Shown piece after piece: positions 8,953 through 19,086 of a stretch of 64,000 nucleotides of DNA. The DNA lies in the NCBI RefSeq assembly GCF_030409795.1, contig NZ_JAUFQN010000019.1:1550001-1614000 (forward strand). The letters are read 5' to 3'. Each line of letters starts with the position of its first letter. Positions within the stretch are counted from its first letter, which is position 1. The notes under the pieces are model-generated. The model was not told where the DNA came from. It searched no databases and worked only from the letters and a program-made list of their open reading frames with translations. The stretch comes from Flavobacterium paronense (GTDB lineage: Bacteria; Bacteroidota; Bacteroidia; Flavobacteriales; Flavobacteriaceae). Made by a program: the position numbers and the translations under genes.

Positions 8953-11253
8953 CTAATTTACCAATTCAAATTCAGTTTTATTACTCGTATCAGAATTGGG
9001 TCCGATAAAGACTTCAAATTTTCCAGGTTCAGCAACAAATTCCAAATTTGAATTGTAGAATTTTAAATCTTCAACTGAAATTTCAAAGGTAACAGTTTGT
9101 TTTTCACCTTTTTTAAGGGCTATTTTTTGAAAGCCTTTTAACTCTTTTATTGGACGTGTGACTGTGCCTACTATATCTCTAATGTATAATTGAACTACTT
9201 CTTTACCTTCCAAATTTCCAGTATTAGTAACATCTACAGTTACTTTTAAAGTTTCTGATTTCGACATTTTAGTGGCAGAAATTTTCAAATTAGAATATTC
9301 AAAAGTGGTATAACTTAATCCATAACCAAAAGGAAATAAGGGCTCATTTATTTCGTCGATATAATTAGTTTTAAACTTTTCAAACTTTCCATCTTTGTTT
9401 CCTAATGGTCTTCCTGTGTTTTTTGAGGCATAATATATTGGCACTTGACCAACACTTCTTGGAAAAGTGGTAGTTAATTTCCCTGATGGGTTTACATTTC
9501 CAAATAACACATCAGAAATAGCGTAACCAGCTTCACTTCCTGCAAACCATACATCTAAAATAGCCGGAACGGTAGCATTTTCATCGTTTAAAACCAACGG
9601 CCTTCCATTAAATAAAACCAAAACTACTGGTTTTCCTGTTTTTAGTAAAGCTTGCAATAAATCTTTTTGTGCTTGTGGAATTTTAAGATTGGTTCTGCTG
9701 CTACACTCTCCGCTAAATTCGGCCGACTCGCCTAAAGCCGCAACAATTACATCGGATTGATTGGCAATTTTCAATGCTTCTGAGAGTAATTCTTCTTTGG
9801 TTCTATTATCTCGGTGCAAGGTTTTGCCGAACATGGTTGCTTTTTCTTCAAGCATAGCATCATAATCAAGATTGCTTCCTTTAGCGTAAAGTACTTTGGC
9901 AGAATTTCCAACTTCAGCTTTTATTCCTGCTAACAACGCAATAGAATTTTCCTGTTTTGCAGCAACACTCCAAGTTCCAGCCATATTCTCTTTGGCATCA
10001 GCCAACGGACCAATAACGGCAATAGTACCTGTCTTTTTTAATGGTAACAGTTGGTTATCGTTTTTTAATAAGACCAAAGATTGGGTGGCAATTTTTCGAG
10101 CTTCACTTCTATTTGAATTGGTGAAAATTTCGGTTTTAGCTCTATGTTCATCACAATATTTATAGGGATCATTGAATAATCCTAAATCGTATTTAGCATT
10201 TAAAAGTAAACGAACAGCATTGTCTATTTGTTGAAGTGTAACTTTTCCTTCCTCTACTGATTTTTTTAATGTAGATAAAAAACCATTACTTACCATATCC
10301 ATCTCAACACCGGCATTTAACGCTAATACAGAACTGGTCTGCATATCTCCCATTCCGTGTTCCGACAATTCCATGATGGCTGTATAATCTGTAACTACAA
10401 AACCTTTAAAGTTCCATTGATTTCTGAGTACATCGGTCATTAACCATTTATTGCAGGTAGCAGGAATTCCGTCTACTTCATTAAAAGAAGCCATTACAGA
10501 ACCCACACCGGCATCTATTGCTGCTTTATAAGGCGGAAAATACTCATTATACATTCTAATCCGGCTCATGTCTACAGTATTATATTCACGTCCGGCTTCG
10601 GGTGCACCGTAAAGGGCAAAGTGCTTTACACAAGATAAAATGGTGTTGTTTTTCATCAAATCATCGCCCTGATAACCTGACACCATCGCTTTAGCAATTT
10701 GACTTCCAAGAAAAGGATCTTCTCCATTACCTTCAGAAATCCTTCCCCATCTTGGGTCTCGGGAAATATCTACCATTGGTGAAAACGTCCAGTTGATGCC
10801 ATCAGCGCTGGCTTCTTGAGCTGCAATTTGAGCACTTCTTTTAATAAGATTCATATCCCATGTGCAAGATAATGCCAGCGGAATGGGAAATGTAGTTTCG
10901 TAACCGTGAATAACATCCATTCCGAAAAGCAATGGAATTTTGAGACGGCTTTTTTCAACGGCAATCTTTTGAACTTCTCTAATTTTCTGAACTGATTTAA
11001 TGTTAAATAAACCACCTACTTTTCCTTGTTCAATATTTTTAGCGACATCAGAACTATTAGCTTGACCTGTAGTAATGTCGCCCGATGTTGGTAAGTTTAA
11101 CTGTCCTAGTTTTTCTTCTAAGGTCATTTTGGAAATTAAATCACTAACAAATATTTCTTTTGAAGCTATAGGAACTGTTTTTTTGCTTTTTTGAGAAAAA
11201 GAAGCTGCTGTTCCCAACAAGGTAATCAGTAGTATGGCAAATTTTATTTTCAT
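8953..11253 (-). CDS. bglX: Periplasmic GH3 beta-glucosidase, BglX-like
   Basis: 766 aa with a signal peptide (TAASFSQ). It is a full three-domain GH3: barrel with FSPMVDISRDPRWGR and KHFALYG, nucleophile Asp ~289 in FVVTDYTA (most relatives have SDW/SDY), the alpha/beta sandwich with AALGESAEFSGE, and a C-terminal fibronectin-like domain. It trims beta-linked glucose from oligosaccharides. BglX-like GH3 enzymes of Bacteroides include one characterised as acting on beta-1,2-gluco-oligosaccharides, which fits the GH144-like gene nearby. It starts 9 bases after the esterase-like gene. Confidence 0.93.
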   Translation of the reverse strand: MKIKFAILLITLLGTAASFSQKSKKTVPIASKEIFVSDLISKMTLEEKLGQLNLPTSGDITTGQANSSDVAKNIEQGKVGGLFNIKSVQKIREVQKIAVEKSRLKIPLLFGMDVIHGYETTFPIPLALSCTWDMNLIKRSAQIAAQEASADGINWTFSPMVDISRDPRWGRISEGNGEDPFLGSQIAKAMVSGYQGDDLMKNNTILSCVKHFALYGAPEAGREYNTVDMSRIRMYNEYFPPYKAAIDAGVGSVMASFNEVDGIPATCNKWLMTDVLRNQWNFKGFVVTDYTAIMELSEHGMGDMQTSSVLALNAGVEMDMVSNGFLSTLKKSVEEGKVTLQQIDNAVRLLLNAKYDLGLFNDPYKYCDEHRAKTEIFTNSNRSEARKIATQSLVLLKNDNQLLPLKKTGTIAVIGPLADAKENMAGTWSVAAKQENSIALLAGIKAEVGNSAKVLYAKGSNLDYDAMLEEKATMFGKTLHRDNRTKEELLSEALKIANQSDVIVAALGESAEFSGECSSRTNLKIPQAQKDLLQALLKTGKPVVLVLFNGRPLVLNDENATVPAILDVWFAGSEAGYAISDVLFGNVNPSGKLTTTFPRSVGQVPIYYASKNTGRPLGNKDGKFEKFKTNYIDEINEPLFPFGYGLSYTTFEYSNLKISATKMSKSETLKVTVDVTNTGNLEGKEVVQLYIRDIVGTVTRPIKELKGFQKIALKKGEKQTVTFEISVEDLKFYNSNLEFVAEPGKFEVFIGPNSDTSNKTEFELVN

Positions 11254-11262
11254 TGCTTTAGA

Positions 11263-11970
11263 TTATGGTTTTTTGATTTGTTGTAACATCCAATCATAAA
11301 TTTCCTGATTGTTATATACTTTAGTCCAACAACCGTGATTTTCGTCCTCAAAAATAGTTAGTTTAACATTAGTAGCATTACAAGATTTTAAAATTTTATA
11401 CATGCTTATTGGAAATTCCGGATTAACCACATCATCCAGTAAACCGTGAAAAATTCGAGTGGGCATGTCTTTTAGTTTACAGGCATAATCTTGCTCATTC
11501 AAATCAACATAACTTGAAATTGGAACTAATGCTGCAAATAATTCGGGATGTACTAATGCTAAATTCCATGCACCCCAACCTCCTGAACTTAATCCGGTAA
11601 GGTAAATTCTTTTTCCATCAATGTTATTTTCTTTTTGAACTTTTTGAATCAATAGGTATAATGATTCTGAGTCCCATGAGGTGTTTTCCCGACATTGTGG
11701 TGCCAAAACATACGCATCAATAGTATGTGTTTGCAAATAGTTAAACGGGCCGTGAATTTTGACTTTTTCGATATCGGTCCCTTTTTCTCCATCGCCATGC
11801 AGAAAAACAATCAAAGGCTTTTTCTCTTTATTATTTTCAGGTTTATGAAGTAGGAATCCATAAGAATATTGAGTTTTAATTTCAACACTAAAATTTCCTT
11901 CTATGTCTTGTGAAACGCCAATAAAAGGAATGCCTATTAATAAAATAAGCAGAGATTGTTTTAGTCTCAT
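11263..11970 (-). CDS. Secreted alpha/beta-hydrolase, esterase or peptidase-like
   Basis: 235 aa with a signal peptide (IPFIGVSQ). The nucleophile elbow is GLSSG with Ser ~128; FHGLLDDVV supplies the acid near 179-180 and ENHGCW the His ~212. FLHGDGEKGTD forms the oxyanion region. This is the compact PHB-depolymerase/feruloyl-esterase-like form common in polysaccharide loci. It may remove acyl groups from the glycan, but no substrate can be read. It sits between the GH144-like and GH3 genes with spacers of 14 and 9 bases, so it belongs to the operon. Confidence 0.85.
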   Translation of the reverse strand: MRLKQSLLILLIGIPFIGVSQDIEGNFSVEIKTQYSYGFLLHKPENNKEKKPLIVFLHGDGEKGTDIEKVKIHGPFNYLQTHTIDAYVLAPQCRENTSWDSESLYLLIQKVQKENNIDGKRIYLTGLSSGGWGAWNLALVHPELFAALVPISSYVDLNEQDYACKLKDMPTRIFHGLLDDVVNPEFPISMYKILKSCNATNVKLTIFEDENHGCWTKVYNNQEIYDWMLQQIKKP

Positions 11971-11984
11971 AACTTTTAAATTAC

Positions 11985-13352
11985 TTAAAACCCGTGTTGT
12001 GTGGATGAAAATCCTAGATTTTGAAGTCCGGTTTGAACTTCAGGTGCCTGCATGAATAAATTCCATAGGAAGCCTGTTCTGTAATTTTCTATCATCGGAA
12101 CAATTGGCCCTTGATCAATAGCTAAATATCTTGGGGTAACCCAATCATAATGTGGTGAAAATGCATCATAAGGTCCGGCAACTCCAATTAATCTATTTTT
12201 CCAATCTGCATTTTCATAAAAGAAACGCAACGCTTTCATGGATTCAGTTGGAGTATATGGAAAATCGGATAAGGCAGCGGTTGGCGAAATAACTCCCCGA
12301 TCGTTACCCATTTTATGATCAGTGTAACCAACACTTCCGTTAGGATTTCTGGTATAACTTGCGGTTAAACCCCAGCAATTTTCTCCGTAACCAATCCAAC
12401 CAACCGGATTTGTAACACAATATTTATTAATAATTTTGGCATGATTCTGAACCAATGTCCAATAGTTTGCATATTGGTCAGATAAACCTCTTGGGTCTAA
12501 TCCCAAATAGGAATAATGAGCCCAAAACATTGGGCCAACACTTCCGGAAGAACCATTATAATTAAAAACAACAGGCATACCGTACTGAGTACCTCCGTTA
12601 ACAATTGCTCCATTCCTTGCCCACGCCTGATGATAAGCCTCAGACGGTATGGCATGAGTTGGAGAAGCTGCTCCCAATACATAGGTAATCAGACATTCGT
12701 TATACCCTTCTAGTTTGAAATTCATCGCCCATCCATAATTAGGTGACCAATGCCAATACAAAGCATTTTCGCCTTTGGTATACCAATTCCACTCAACGCC
12801 TTTCCATAAAACATCTGCTTTTTGGGCTAAGGCTTGCTCTTCAGCAGTACCGTTTTTAAAATATTCTCTAACGCAAATTAAACTTTGGCATAAAAATGAG
12901 GTTTCCACTAAGTCACCACCATTGTCCTGAGTTCCAAATGGAATGACATCTCCGTTGGTTCCATTCATCCAATGAGGCCAAGCTCCGTGAAATCTATCCG
13001 CATTTTCAAGAAAAGTTAAAGCTGTATTTAGTCTGGCAACTGCTTCTTCTCTTGTTACAAAGTTTCTTTCTATACCAACCAAAATGGTCATTATGCCAAA
13101 ACCTGAACCGCCTGTAGTTACTAAATTTACATCTACATAGGTTTCGTCAGTATGATAACGTTCTCTTGCCAATTTAGAATTAAATTCTGCATAATCCCAA
13201 AAGTATTTGAAAACATCACTTTGCACTTTATCCAATAATTGTTCATCGGTCAAAGGAATAACTTCTTCCGGAGTATCACCTGACTTGTTTGAACAAGAAC
13301 AAGAGACTAGAAAAAATTGAAAAATGATTAACGATTTGAGAAGAAATTTCAT
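11985..13352 (-). CDS. Lipoprotein of the glucoamylase-like family (GH144-type endo-beta-1,2-glucanase candidate)
   Basis: 455 aa with a lipoprotein signal (FFLVSC, Cys ~18), so probably anchored in the outer membrane. DKVQSDVFKYFWDYAE near the start, GFGIMTILVGIER and GPMFWAHYSYLGLDPRG are hallmarks of the Glycoamylase Pfam family. The ~450-aa Bacteroidota lipoproteins of this family include the GH144 endo-beta-1,2-glucanase of Chitinophaga. Likely role: first endo-cleavage of the polymer at the cell surface. It is separated from the SusCD-LamG part by a hairpin. Family call firm; the beta-1,2 specificity is inference, because annotation pipelines call such proteins glucoamylase. Confidence 0.85.
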   Translation of the reverse strand: MKFLLKSLIIFQFFLVSCSCSNKSGDTPEEVIPLTDEQLLDKVQSDVFKYFWDYAEFNSKLARERYHTDETYVDVNLVTTGGSGFGIMTILVGIERNFVTREEAVARLNTALTFLENADRFHGAWPHWMNGTNGDVIPFGTQDNGGDLVETSFLCQSLICVREYFKNGTAEEQALAQKADVLWKGVEWNWYTKGENALYWHWSPNYGWAMNFKLEGYNECLITYVLGAASPTHAIPSEAYHQAWARNGAIVNGGTQYGMPVVFNYNGSSGSVGPMFWAHYSYLGLDPRGLSDQYANYWTLVQNHAKIINKYCVTNPVGWIGYGENCWGLTASYTRNPNGSVGYTDHKMGNDRGVISPTAALSDFPYTPTESMKALRFFYENADWKNRLIGVAGPYDAFSPHYDWVTPRYLAIDQGPIVPMIENYRTGFLWNLFMQAPEVQTGLQNLGFSSTQHGF

Positions 13353-13390
13353 AATAATGAAGTAAATTGGGATGTTTTGATTTAAAATTT

Positions 13391-13424
13391 AAAACCTAAC
13401 AAACATTTGGGTTTGTTAGGTTTT
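13391..13424 (-). terminator. Intercistronic hairpin between LamG lipoprotein and glucanase genes
   Basis: A 14-bp perfect stem (AAAACCTAACAAAC / GTTTGTTAGGTTTT) with a 6-base loop lies in the 84-base gap inside the locus. It ends in a short U-run on the minus strand, so it could act as a partial terminator or protect the 3' end of the susC-susD-lamG message. Confidence 0.7.
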
Positions 13425-13436
13425 AATTTCTACTAA

Positions 13437-14342
13437 TTATCTACCTGCTAATTCTAATTCGTAAAGCGCTCCTATTTCTGCTGTAGTTAGGGTTTTGTCA
13501 TAGATTCTTAACTCGTCTACTCCACCTTTCAATGCTGCATTCCATGTATCGACATTTGTACCATTAACAACAGTCTCTAAAGCTCCGATAACTGGTCTTG
13601 TTGGAAGGAAATGATTCAATGGAAAAGCTGCTCCGCCATTTCTAACTTCCCAAGCAGAATTAGAAATTTTAGCACCGTTTACATAAATTTTATTGGTAGC
13701 AGTTGGACCGTCATAAACATAAACTACGTGAGCCCATTGACCTCCAATTTTGTTAGCAGCCCATGTATGGGTAGCATCCATCCATGCTTCTTGTTTGATC
13801 ATGTTTACAGCATCACCACCAAACTCAGTTCCGTCTGGTTTTTTGATTCTGAAAACACCTTTCATCTGAATGGAATCGCTAGTTACTAAACCATGAGTTT
13901 CGGCCATAAGATTTAAATTACCAAATGCTTCACCTGTTCTAGTTAAAGAGAAAATTGGAGATGTTGTACTTACTGCTGATGGATTTGCTTTATTGTTAGA
14001 CACTTTAACCCAGCAAGAAATAGATACACTTCCTGAAGTTGAATTTAATGCCGTAATTTCCGGATAAGCCATATAGCCAGAATTGAAATTTGCGGCTTGT
14101 CCTTTTACTCCCGTAACATAAGTTGTTGCAACAGTTGATGATGGAGAAGTATTAGAAACAGTTTCTTTTCCGTTACCGTCTAGTGGCCAGTAAGCTTTTA
14201 AAGATGATGCAGCAACCTCGTCAGCATTGTTATAACCACCAATAGGTGGCAATGAACTTCCGCTATCACTACTACAGCTTGTAATTGATGCAATTGCAAT
14301 ACTTAAAGCAAATGCTGAAACTAAAATTTTGTTTGTTTTCAT
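13437..14342 (-). CDS. LamG-domain surface lipoprotein, glycan-binding candidate
   Basis: 301 aa lipoprotein (SITSCSSDSG, Cys ~23). From residue ~50 it has a LamG/concanavalin-like jelly roll: LKAYWPLDGNGKE, VSISCWVKVSN, WAHVVYVYDG, NKIYVNGAKI and GGVDELRIYDKTLTTAEI are the usual strands. It occupies the SusE position right after susD (43 bases), where surface glycan-binding proteins are normally encoded. Likely role: holding the polymer near the SusCD transporter. No catalytic residues are recognised. Confidence 0.85.
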   Translation of the reverse strand: MKTNKILVSAFALSIAIASITSCSSDSGSSLPPIGGYNNADEVAASSLKAYWPLDGNGKETVSNTSPSSTVATTYVTGVKGQAANFNSGYMAYPEITALNSTSGSVSISCWVKVSNNKANPSAVSTTSPIFSLTRTGEAFGNLNLMAETHGLVTSDSIQMKGVFRIKKPDGTEFGGDAVNMIKQEAWMDATHTWAANKIGGQWAHVVYVYDGPTATNKIYVNGAKISNSAWEVRNGGAAFPLNHFLPTRPVIGALETVVNGTNVDTWNAALKGGVDELRIYDKTLTTAEIGALYELELAGR

Positions 14343-14385
14343 AATTTTAAAATATTTAATGATTAAGTTAATATAAATGATAATG

Positions 14386-15849
14386 TTAATATCCTGGGTT
14401 TTGTGTTAATAATCCACCGCTGGCAATAATTTGATCTGAGGGGATTGGAAATAAGTTATGTACACCTACAATAAAAGTTTTGCCGTCTAATGCCATTGCA
14501 CTTTGAGCTTGACCTGTTCTAACAATATCAAACCAACGATCATGTTCCATCGCCATTTCTGCTCTTCGTTCATTTAATATTGACTGTAATGTAACTGAGG
14601 TTACACTTCCTAAACCAGCTCTGACTCTTAATTCCGAAATTCTGCCAGCTGCTTCAGAAGTCATTCCAATATGGAATCCGGATTCAGCTCTAATTAAAAG
14701 AATATCACTGTATTTAAGTATTCTCAAATTTTTAGCAGTTTGACCCTTATCTCCATTCCAAGATTCGGCAACACTACTTTGATACGCTTTATAGTTATAT
14801 CTTGGGTTATTCCAAGTTGTTGGGGCAATGAATCCATCCCATAAAACAGAAGGAACAAACATTACTGTTGCATTTTTTCTCAAATCTCCGGCTTCATAAG
14901 AGTTAACAAGGGTTAATGATGGTGTATTAAAACCCCAACCTAAATCTGGTGTTCCTCTTGGGCCTTGAACGTTGGTATAATCAACAAGTCCTTGAGTTAA
15001 GGTAGCCTGAACTTCATAAATTGATTCTGATTTGTTTTCGCCAACTTCTCTCCAAACATTGGCATAATTTGGCAATAACGAATATTGACTAGAAGTAATA
15101 ACTTCTCCTGACATATCGAAAGCTTGTTGCCATTTCTCCTGATACAAATAAGCTTTGGCCAAAAGTGCTTGCGCTGCACCTTTAGATGCCCTGCCTAAAT
15201 CATTAGAACTGTACACACTTTTAAGAGGTAATTTATCTATCGCATCTAATAAATCTGTTTCAATTTGAGCATAAGTTTCTTCTTTAGATTTTCTGGTGTA
15301 AACAACACTATTGATAGTTTGAGCATCGTTAATATCAATTTTAGTAGTCACTATTGGAACACCACCGAAACATCTTACCAAATCAAAATAAAATAAGGCT
15401 CTTAAAAATTTTACTTCACCAATTAATCTGTTTTTTAGCGTTGCATCTATTGTTAATTGATCTAAATAGAAAAGTGCAGTATTAGCTCTATTTATGCCTT
15501 GATATCTGCCTTGCCATACATCACTGAATGAGATATCGCTAGCTGAAAAGGTTAGGTTATCCATTTTCCCTTTGTCAGTTCCCGTGTCAGAAGGCGTTGA
15601 TCCTTTATCAGCATCGTCAGAAGTTATGCTTGTCATTCCTATCCATGAAAAAGAATACATATTGTAGTCCAATTGTTTGTTGTATACACCATTAACTAAC
15701 TGAACTGCATTATTTGGATCATTCAAAAAATCATTTACATTTTGTACATCATTAGGTTTCACATTCAAATCGTCTTCGCAGGAAGCAAAAGTCAAACCTA
15801 AAAATAACAGAGACAATATTTTAAAATTTATTTTATTCATAGTACTCAT
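14386..15849 (-). CDS. SusD/RagB-family outer-membrane glycan-binding lipoprotein
   Basis: 487 aa with lipobox LTFASCEDD. SusD features are DVQNVNDFLNDPNNAVQLVNG near the N terminus, the TPR-like helices GEVKFLRALFYFDLVRCFGGVP and ASKGAAQALLAKAYLYQEKW, and the C-terminal NERRAEMAMEHDRWFDIVRTG. It forms the lid on the SusC channel and binds oligosaccharides. A second ATG nine bases in (15840) would give a start of MNKINFK, which looks more natural as a signal peptide; the difference is three residues. The gene follows susC by 3 bases. Confidence 0.95.
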   Translation of the reverse strand: MSTMNKINFKILSLLFLGLTFASCEDDLNVKPNDVQNVNDFLNDPNNAVQLVNGVYNKQLDYNMYSFSWIGMTSITSDDADKGSTPSDTGTDKGKMDNLTFSASDISFSDVWQGRYQGINRANTALFYLDQLTIDATLKNRLIGEVKFLRALFYFDLVRCFGGVPIVTTKIDINDAQTINSVVYTRKSKEETYAQIETDLLDAIDKLPLKSVYSSNDLGRASKGAAQALLAKAYLYQEKWQQAFDMSGEVITSSQYSLLPNYANVWREVGENKSESIYEVQATLTQGLVDYTNVQGPRGTPDLGWGFNTPSLTLVNSYEAGDLRKNATVMFVPSVLWDGFIAPTTWNNPRYNYKAYQSSVAESWNGDKGQTAKNLRILKYSDILLIRAESGFHIGMTSEAAGRISELRVRAGLGSVTSVTLQSILNERRAEMAMEHDRWFDIVRTGQAQSAMALDGKTFIVGVHNLFPIPSDQIIASGGLLTQNPGY

Positions 15850-15852
15850 TTT

Positions 15853-18834
15853 TTAAAAACTTACATTTAAACCAAATAGGAATGTTTTATTTGTTGGATA
15901 AGCGTCCAATTCTATTCCGGCGCCACCCAAAGGATTTGCATTGTCTCCACCAACTACTTCTGGCGAATAACCTGAATATTTAGTAAATAATAAAGGATTT
16001 ATAGCAGTGGCATATATTCGAACTTTATCAATTTTTTCGAAAAAATTCGGTAGTGTATAACCAAGGGTAATATTGTTTATTCTAAAGTAGGAACCATCTT
16101 CTACAAAGTAGGTTGATGCAACAGGCACTTCGTTATAAGGTGCTGGATTAACTCCGTTTGGAGTTGATGGTGACCAAAAACTATTTAAATATCCGTGTTC
16201 TATATTTTCTCCTCCAAAGCGTTGTGCTTTTTTTCCGTTATACACTTTATTGCCACCTACTCCATAAGTGTCAACAGAGAAATCGAATTTTTTGTAATTG
16301 ATACCAAAACTCAAACCGTATGTATAAGTTGGTAAATAGGAACCGGCAACAACTCTTTCACTACTATAAGTAAAGTTTCCATCCGAATTTTTTCCGGTAA
16401 CTTGGTACACATAAAAGCTACCAAGAGCTTCACCAACCAAAACTTGTTTTGTCCATTGACCATTACCTAAACCGCCACCAATTAAATTGGCGAAGTATGA
16501 ATTATCAGCTTTAACAAGTTCGTTTTTATTATAAGAGTAATTTCCTGAAATAAAATAACTCCAATTGTCATTTATTTTTTTATCCCATCTTAATGAAAGC
16601 TCGACGCCTTTATTAGTAACATCACCAGTATTAACGGTCACATTTCCTTGAGATAATACTGGTGGTAAAGTCACTGGCAAAATCACATCCTTTGATCTTC
16701 TGTCGTACAAATCAATGGTTCCGGATAATTTATTATTAAGCACTTTAAAATCTATACCTAAATCAAACTCTCCCATTGTTTCCCATGTTAAATTGGGATC
16801 TACATCATAAGGTTGGGTGCTTCCTGGAAAAATACTTTGATTATCTCCAAAGGCATAATTAGCGCCTGCTGAGAATATTGGAATATTTAAAGAGTTCAAA
16901 GCTCTTGCGTTTCCTACTTCACCATAACCTGCTCTTATTTTAAGATAATTTAGGAATTTAACGTTTTGCAGAAATTTTTCTTCACTCATTACCCATCCGG
17001 CAGAAACTGCAGGGAAAACTCCCCATTTCTGAACTTCTTGAAAAGAGCTTGTTCCTTCTCTTCGAACAGAGGCTGTTATTAGATATTTTCCTTTAAAATC
17101 GTATTCAAATCTTCCGAAATATGCTAAAGACACCACCGGTGTATCACGGTGATTTGTAATTACCGAACCTGGTGCTGTAGCAGTGTTGTAGGAAGATAAG
17201 TCAAGTGACCAATAGTTTGAAGCAACCGGAACATTATAACGTACTCCGTTTAAATTCTCGAAATTCTTGGTAGTTGTTCTTGACATACCCAAAACTGCAT
17301 TCACATTATGATTGCCAAAAGTTTTTTTGAATGTAATATAGTTGTCCCAATTGTATTCGTAATAGTTACTTCTTTTTTGCTCCAATGTATTGTATATAAC
17401 TTCACTATTTCCAAAGGAAGCTACATAGTCATCAATAGTACTTGTTGCATTTTGTGATAAATAGATTTGATCATTTGGGGTAAATGAAAAACCTTTATAT
17501 GTATTATATGTAGCTCCAAAATTTGATGTATAAGTCAACTCTTTTGTAAGTTTAAGTTCAGCCGAAATAGAACCAACAATGGTTACATCTTTGTTTTGAT
17601 TGTTTGTATAAAATAACTGTGCAACAGGATTCGCAACATTATTAAAACGATCACTACCATTAATATCAATAAGTCCAGTAGCCGGATTTCGTAAAGGAAC
17701 TCCCCATCTTCCATTATCAAAATATACCGGAACAATTGGAGATTGTTTGTAGGCATTGGTAAAAGCACTTGTTGGTTTGGTCACATTATTAGCAACTGTC
17801 AAATTGATATTCTGTGCTATTTTTAATTTATTATCTAGCAATTTAAACTCATTACGCGAATTAACATTGTTTCTTTCGTATTCTGTTCCAGTTAAAATTC
17901 CTTTTTCTTTATAATTTGTAGCACCTAGATAATAACTGGCGTTCTCGTTTGCACCAGAAATTGAAATATGATTGTTAATTACTTCACCAGTATCGGTTAT
18001 TTCTTCTAACCAATCGGTATTGTATGGCTGATCAAAACTGTAATAAGAAGAGGAACCAGCCGCAACGTTATTGTAATAGGCAAAACGATAAGAATCGGCC
18101 ATTTTTACTTTTTTCTGAATAAATTTTTGGCCATAATAACTATCATAGGATACTTTTACTCTTCCTAGTTTTCCTTTTTTTGTTGTTATGATTACGACAC
18201 CATTTGATCCTTTTTGTCCATAAATTGCTAAAGATGATGCATCTTTCAAAATATCTATTGTTGCAATTTCATTTGGACTTAATCCATTTATACCAGTCTC
18301 AACGCCATCAACAATGTATAGCGGGTCACGGCCACCAAGTATAGTTCCTAAACCTCTAATCCTAATCGATGGATTAGCACCTGGTTCATCATTTGTAACA
18401 ATATTAACACCAGCAGCTCTACCTTGTATGGACTGGATTGGTGATTGCGCAGCTGTTTTAATGATGTCATTTGCTTTTATTTGGGCAACTGAACCCGTTA
18501 TTGAACCAAGTTTCTTAGTTCCATAACCTATGACAACAACTTCATTTAAATTATTGGTTTTTTCTACCATCACTATTTTCATAGTTCCAGTCGAAGCCTT
18601 TATTGAAATTGTTTCAAAACCAATATAGGAAAACTCTAAAAAATCTCCCACAGCTGATTCAATTGAAAATTTTCCGTCAAAATCAGTGGTTGTCGATTTA
18701 CCGGAAGCTTTTTGTATAACATTCACTCCAGGTAAGGGCATGTTTTTGTAATCAGTTACTAATCCATTTGTAGTTTGGGATTTAGCCGTAAAAGAGACCA
18801 AAAACAGTAACAAAAAACTAAATAGGTATTTCAT
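15853..18834 (-). CDS. SusC/RagA-family TonB-dependent outer-membrane transporter
   Basis: 993 aa from the ATG at 18834 (MKYLFSFLLLFLVSFTAKSQ), preferred over an ATG at 18858 because it begins the signal peptide. Order: carboxypeptidase-regulatory-like domain (~20-100, GVNVIQKASGKSTTTDFDG), TonB box area, plug with NEVVVIGYGTKKLGSITGSV and the SusC signature YGQKGSNGVVIITTKKG, then a 22-strand barrel ending in Phe (FGLNVSF). It imports oligosaccharides released at the surface, using energy from TonB-ExbBD. It is the first gene of the locus. Confidence 0.96.
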   Translation of the reverse strand: MKYLFSFLLLFLVSFTAKSQTTNGLVTDYKNMPLPGVNVIQKASGKSTTTDFDGKFSIESAVGDFLEFSYIGFETISIKASTGTMKIVMVEKTNNLNEVVVIGYGTKKLGSITGSVAQIKANDIIKTAAQSPIQSIQGRAAGVNIVTNDEPGANPSIRIRGLGTILGGRDPLYIVDGVETGINGLSPNEIATIDILKDASSLAIYGQKGSNGVVIITTKKGKLGRVKVSYDSYYGQKFIQKKVKMADSYRFAYYNNVAAGSSSYYSFDQPYNTDWLEEITDTGEVINNHISISGANENASYYLGATNYKEKGILTGTEYERNNVNSRNEFKLLDNKLKIAQNINLTVANNVTKPTSAFTNAYKQSPIVPVYFDNGRWGVPLRNPATGLIDINGSDRFNNVANPVAQLFYTNNQNKDVTIVGSISAELKLTKELTYTSNFGATYNTYKGFSFTPNDQIYLSQNATSTIDDYVASFGNSEVIYNTLEQKRSNYYEYNWDNYITFKKTFGNHNVNAVLGMSRTTTKNFENLNGVRYNVPVASNYWSLDLSSYNTATAPGSVITNHRDTPVVSLAYFGRFEYDFKGKYLITASVRREGTSSFQEVQKWGVFPAVSAGWVMSEEKFLQNVKFLNYLKIRAGYGEVGNARALNSLNIPIFSAGANYAFGDNQSIFPGSTQPYDVDPNLTWETMGEFDLGIDFKVLNNKLSGTIDLYDRRSKDVILPVTLPPVLSQGNVTVNTGDVTNKGVELSLRWDKKINDNWSYFISGNYSYNKNELVKADNSYFANLIGGGLGNGQWTKQVLVGEALGSFYVYQVTGKNSDGNFTYSSERVVAGSYLPTYTYGLSFGINYKKFDFSVDTYGVGGNKVYNGKKAQRFGGENIEHGYLNSFWSPSTPNGVNPAPYNEVPVASTYFVEDGSYFRINNITLGYTLPNFFEKIDKVRIYATAINPLLFTKYSGYSPEVVGGDNANPLGGAGIELDAYPTNKTFLFGLNVSF

Positions 18835-19086
18835 ATAAATATAGTATTTGATTTGCATTTGCTAATATAGTCAATTACATCGTTATAGTTAGATAAAATT
18901 AATCACAACATAACTACATCAAAATAAACAATATTCATTTTAAATAATTTAAAATCAGTATTTTAAAATGTTAATATTATGCAAAAAACTCATCTAACAA
19001 CTATTTATTTGATGTAGTTGTGATGAGTTGTAAAACAATAAAAAAAGCTTTGTATTATTTTATTATTGTCAATATTACACCTAAAA
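18835..19086. promoter_or_regulatory. Control region upstream of susC with paired inverted repeats
   Basis: The 250 bases between the regulator and susC hold no ORF. ATCACAAC and ACTACATCAAA at 18902-18923 recur in inverted form at 19008-19024 (TTTGATGTAGTTGTGA). These arms are candidate operators for the adjacent LuxR-type regulator, although the right arm overlaps the regulator's terminator hairpin. On the minus strand TATATTAG near 18866 resembles the -7 element TAnnTTTG; no clear -33 element was seen. Confidence 0.45.
18983..19028 (-). terminator. Intrinsic terminator of the sensor/regulator gene
   Basis: On the minus strand, ACTCATCACAACTA pairs with TAGTTGTTAGATGAGT (one 2-base bulge, 11-base loop), followed by six U. 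It lies ~60 bases after the regulator stop and before susC, so the regulator and the transport genes are separate transcripts. Confidence 0.7.

Noticed and set aside
18983..19028. Hairpin before susC considered as a riboswitch
   Set aside because: It is a simple stem with a U-run after the regulator stop, with no complex aptamer-like structure.
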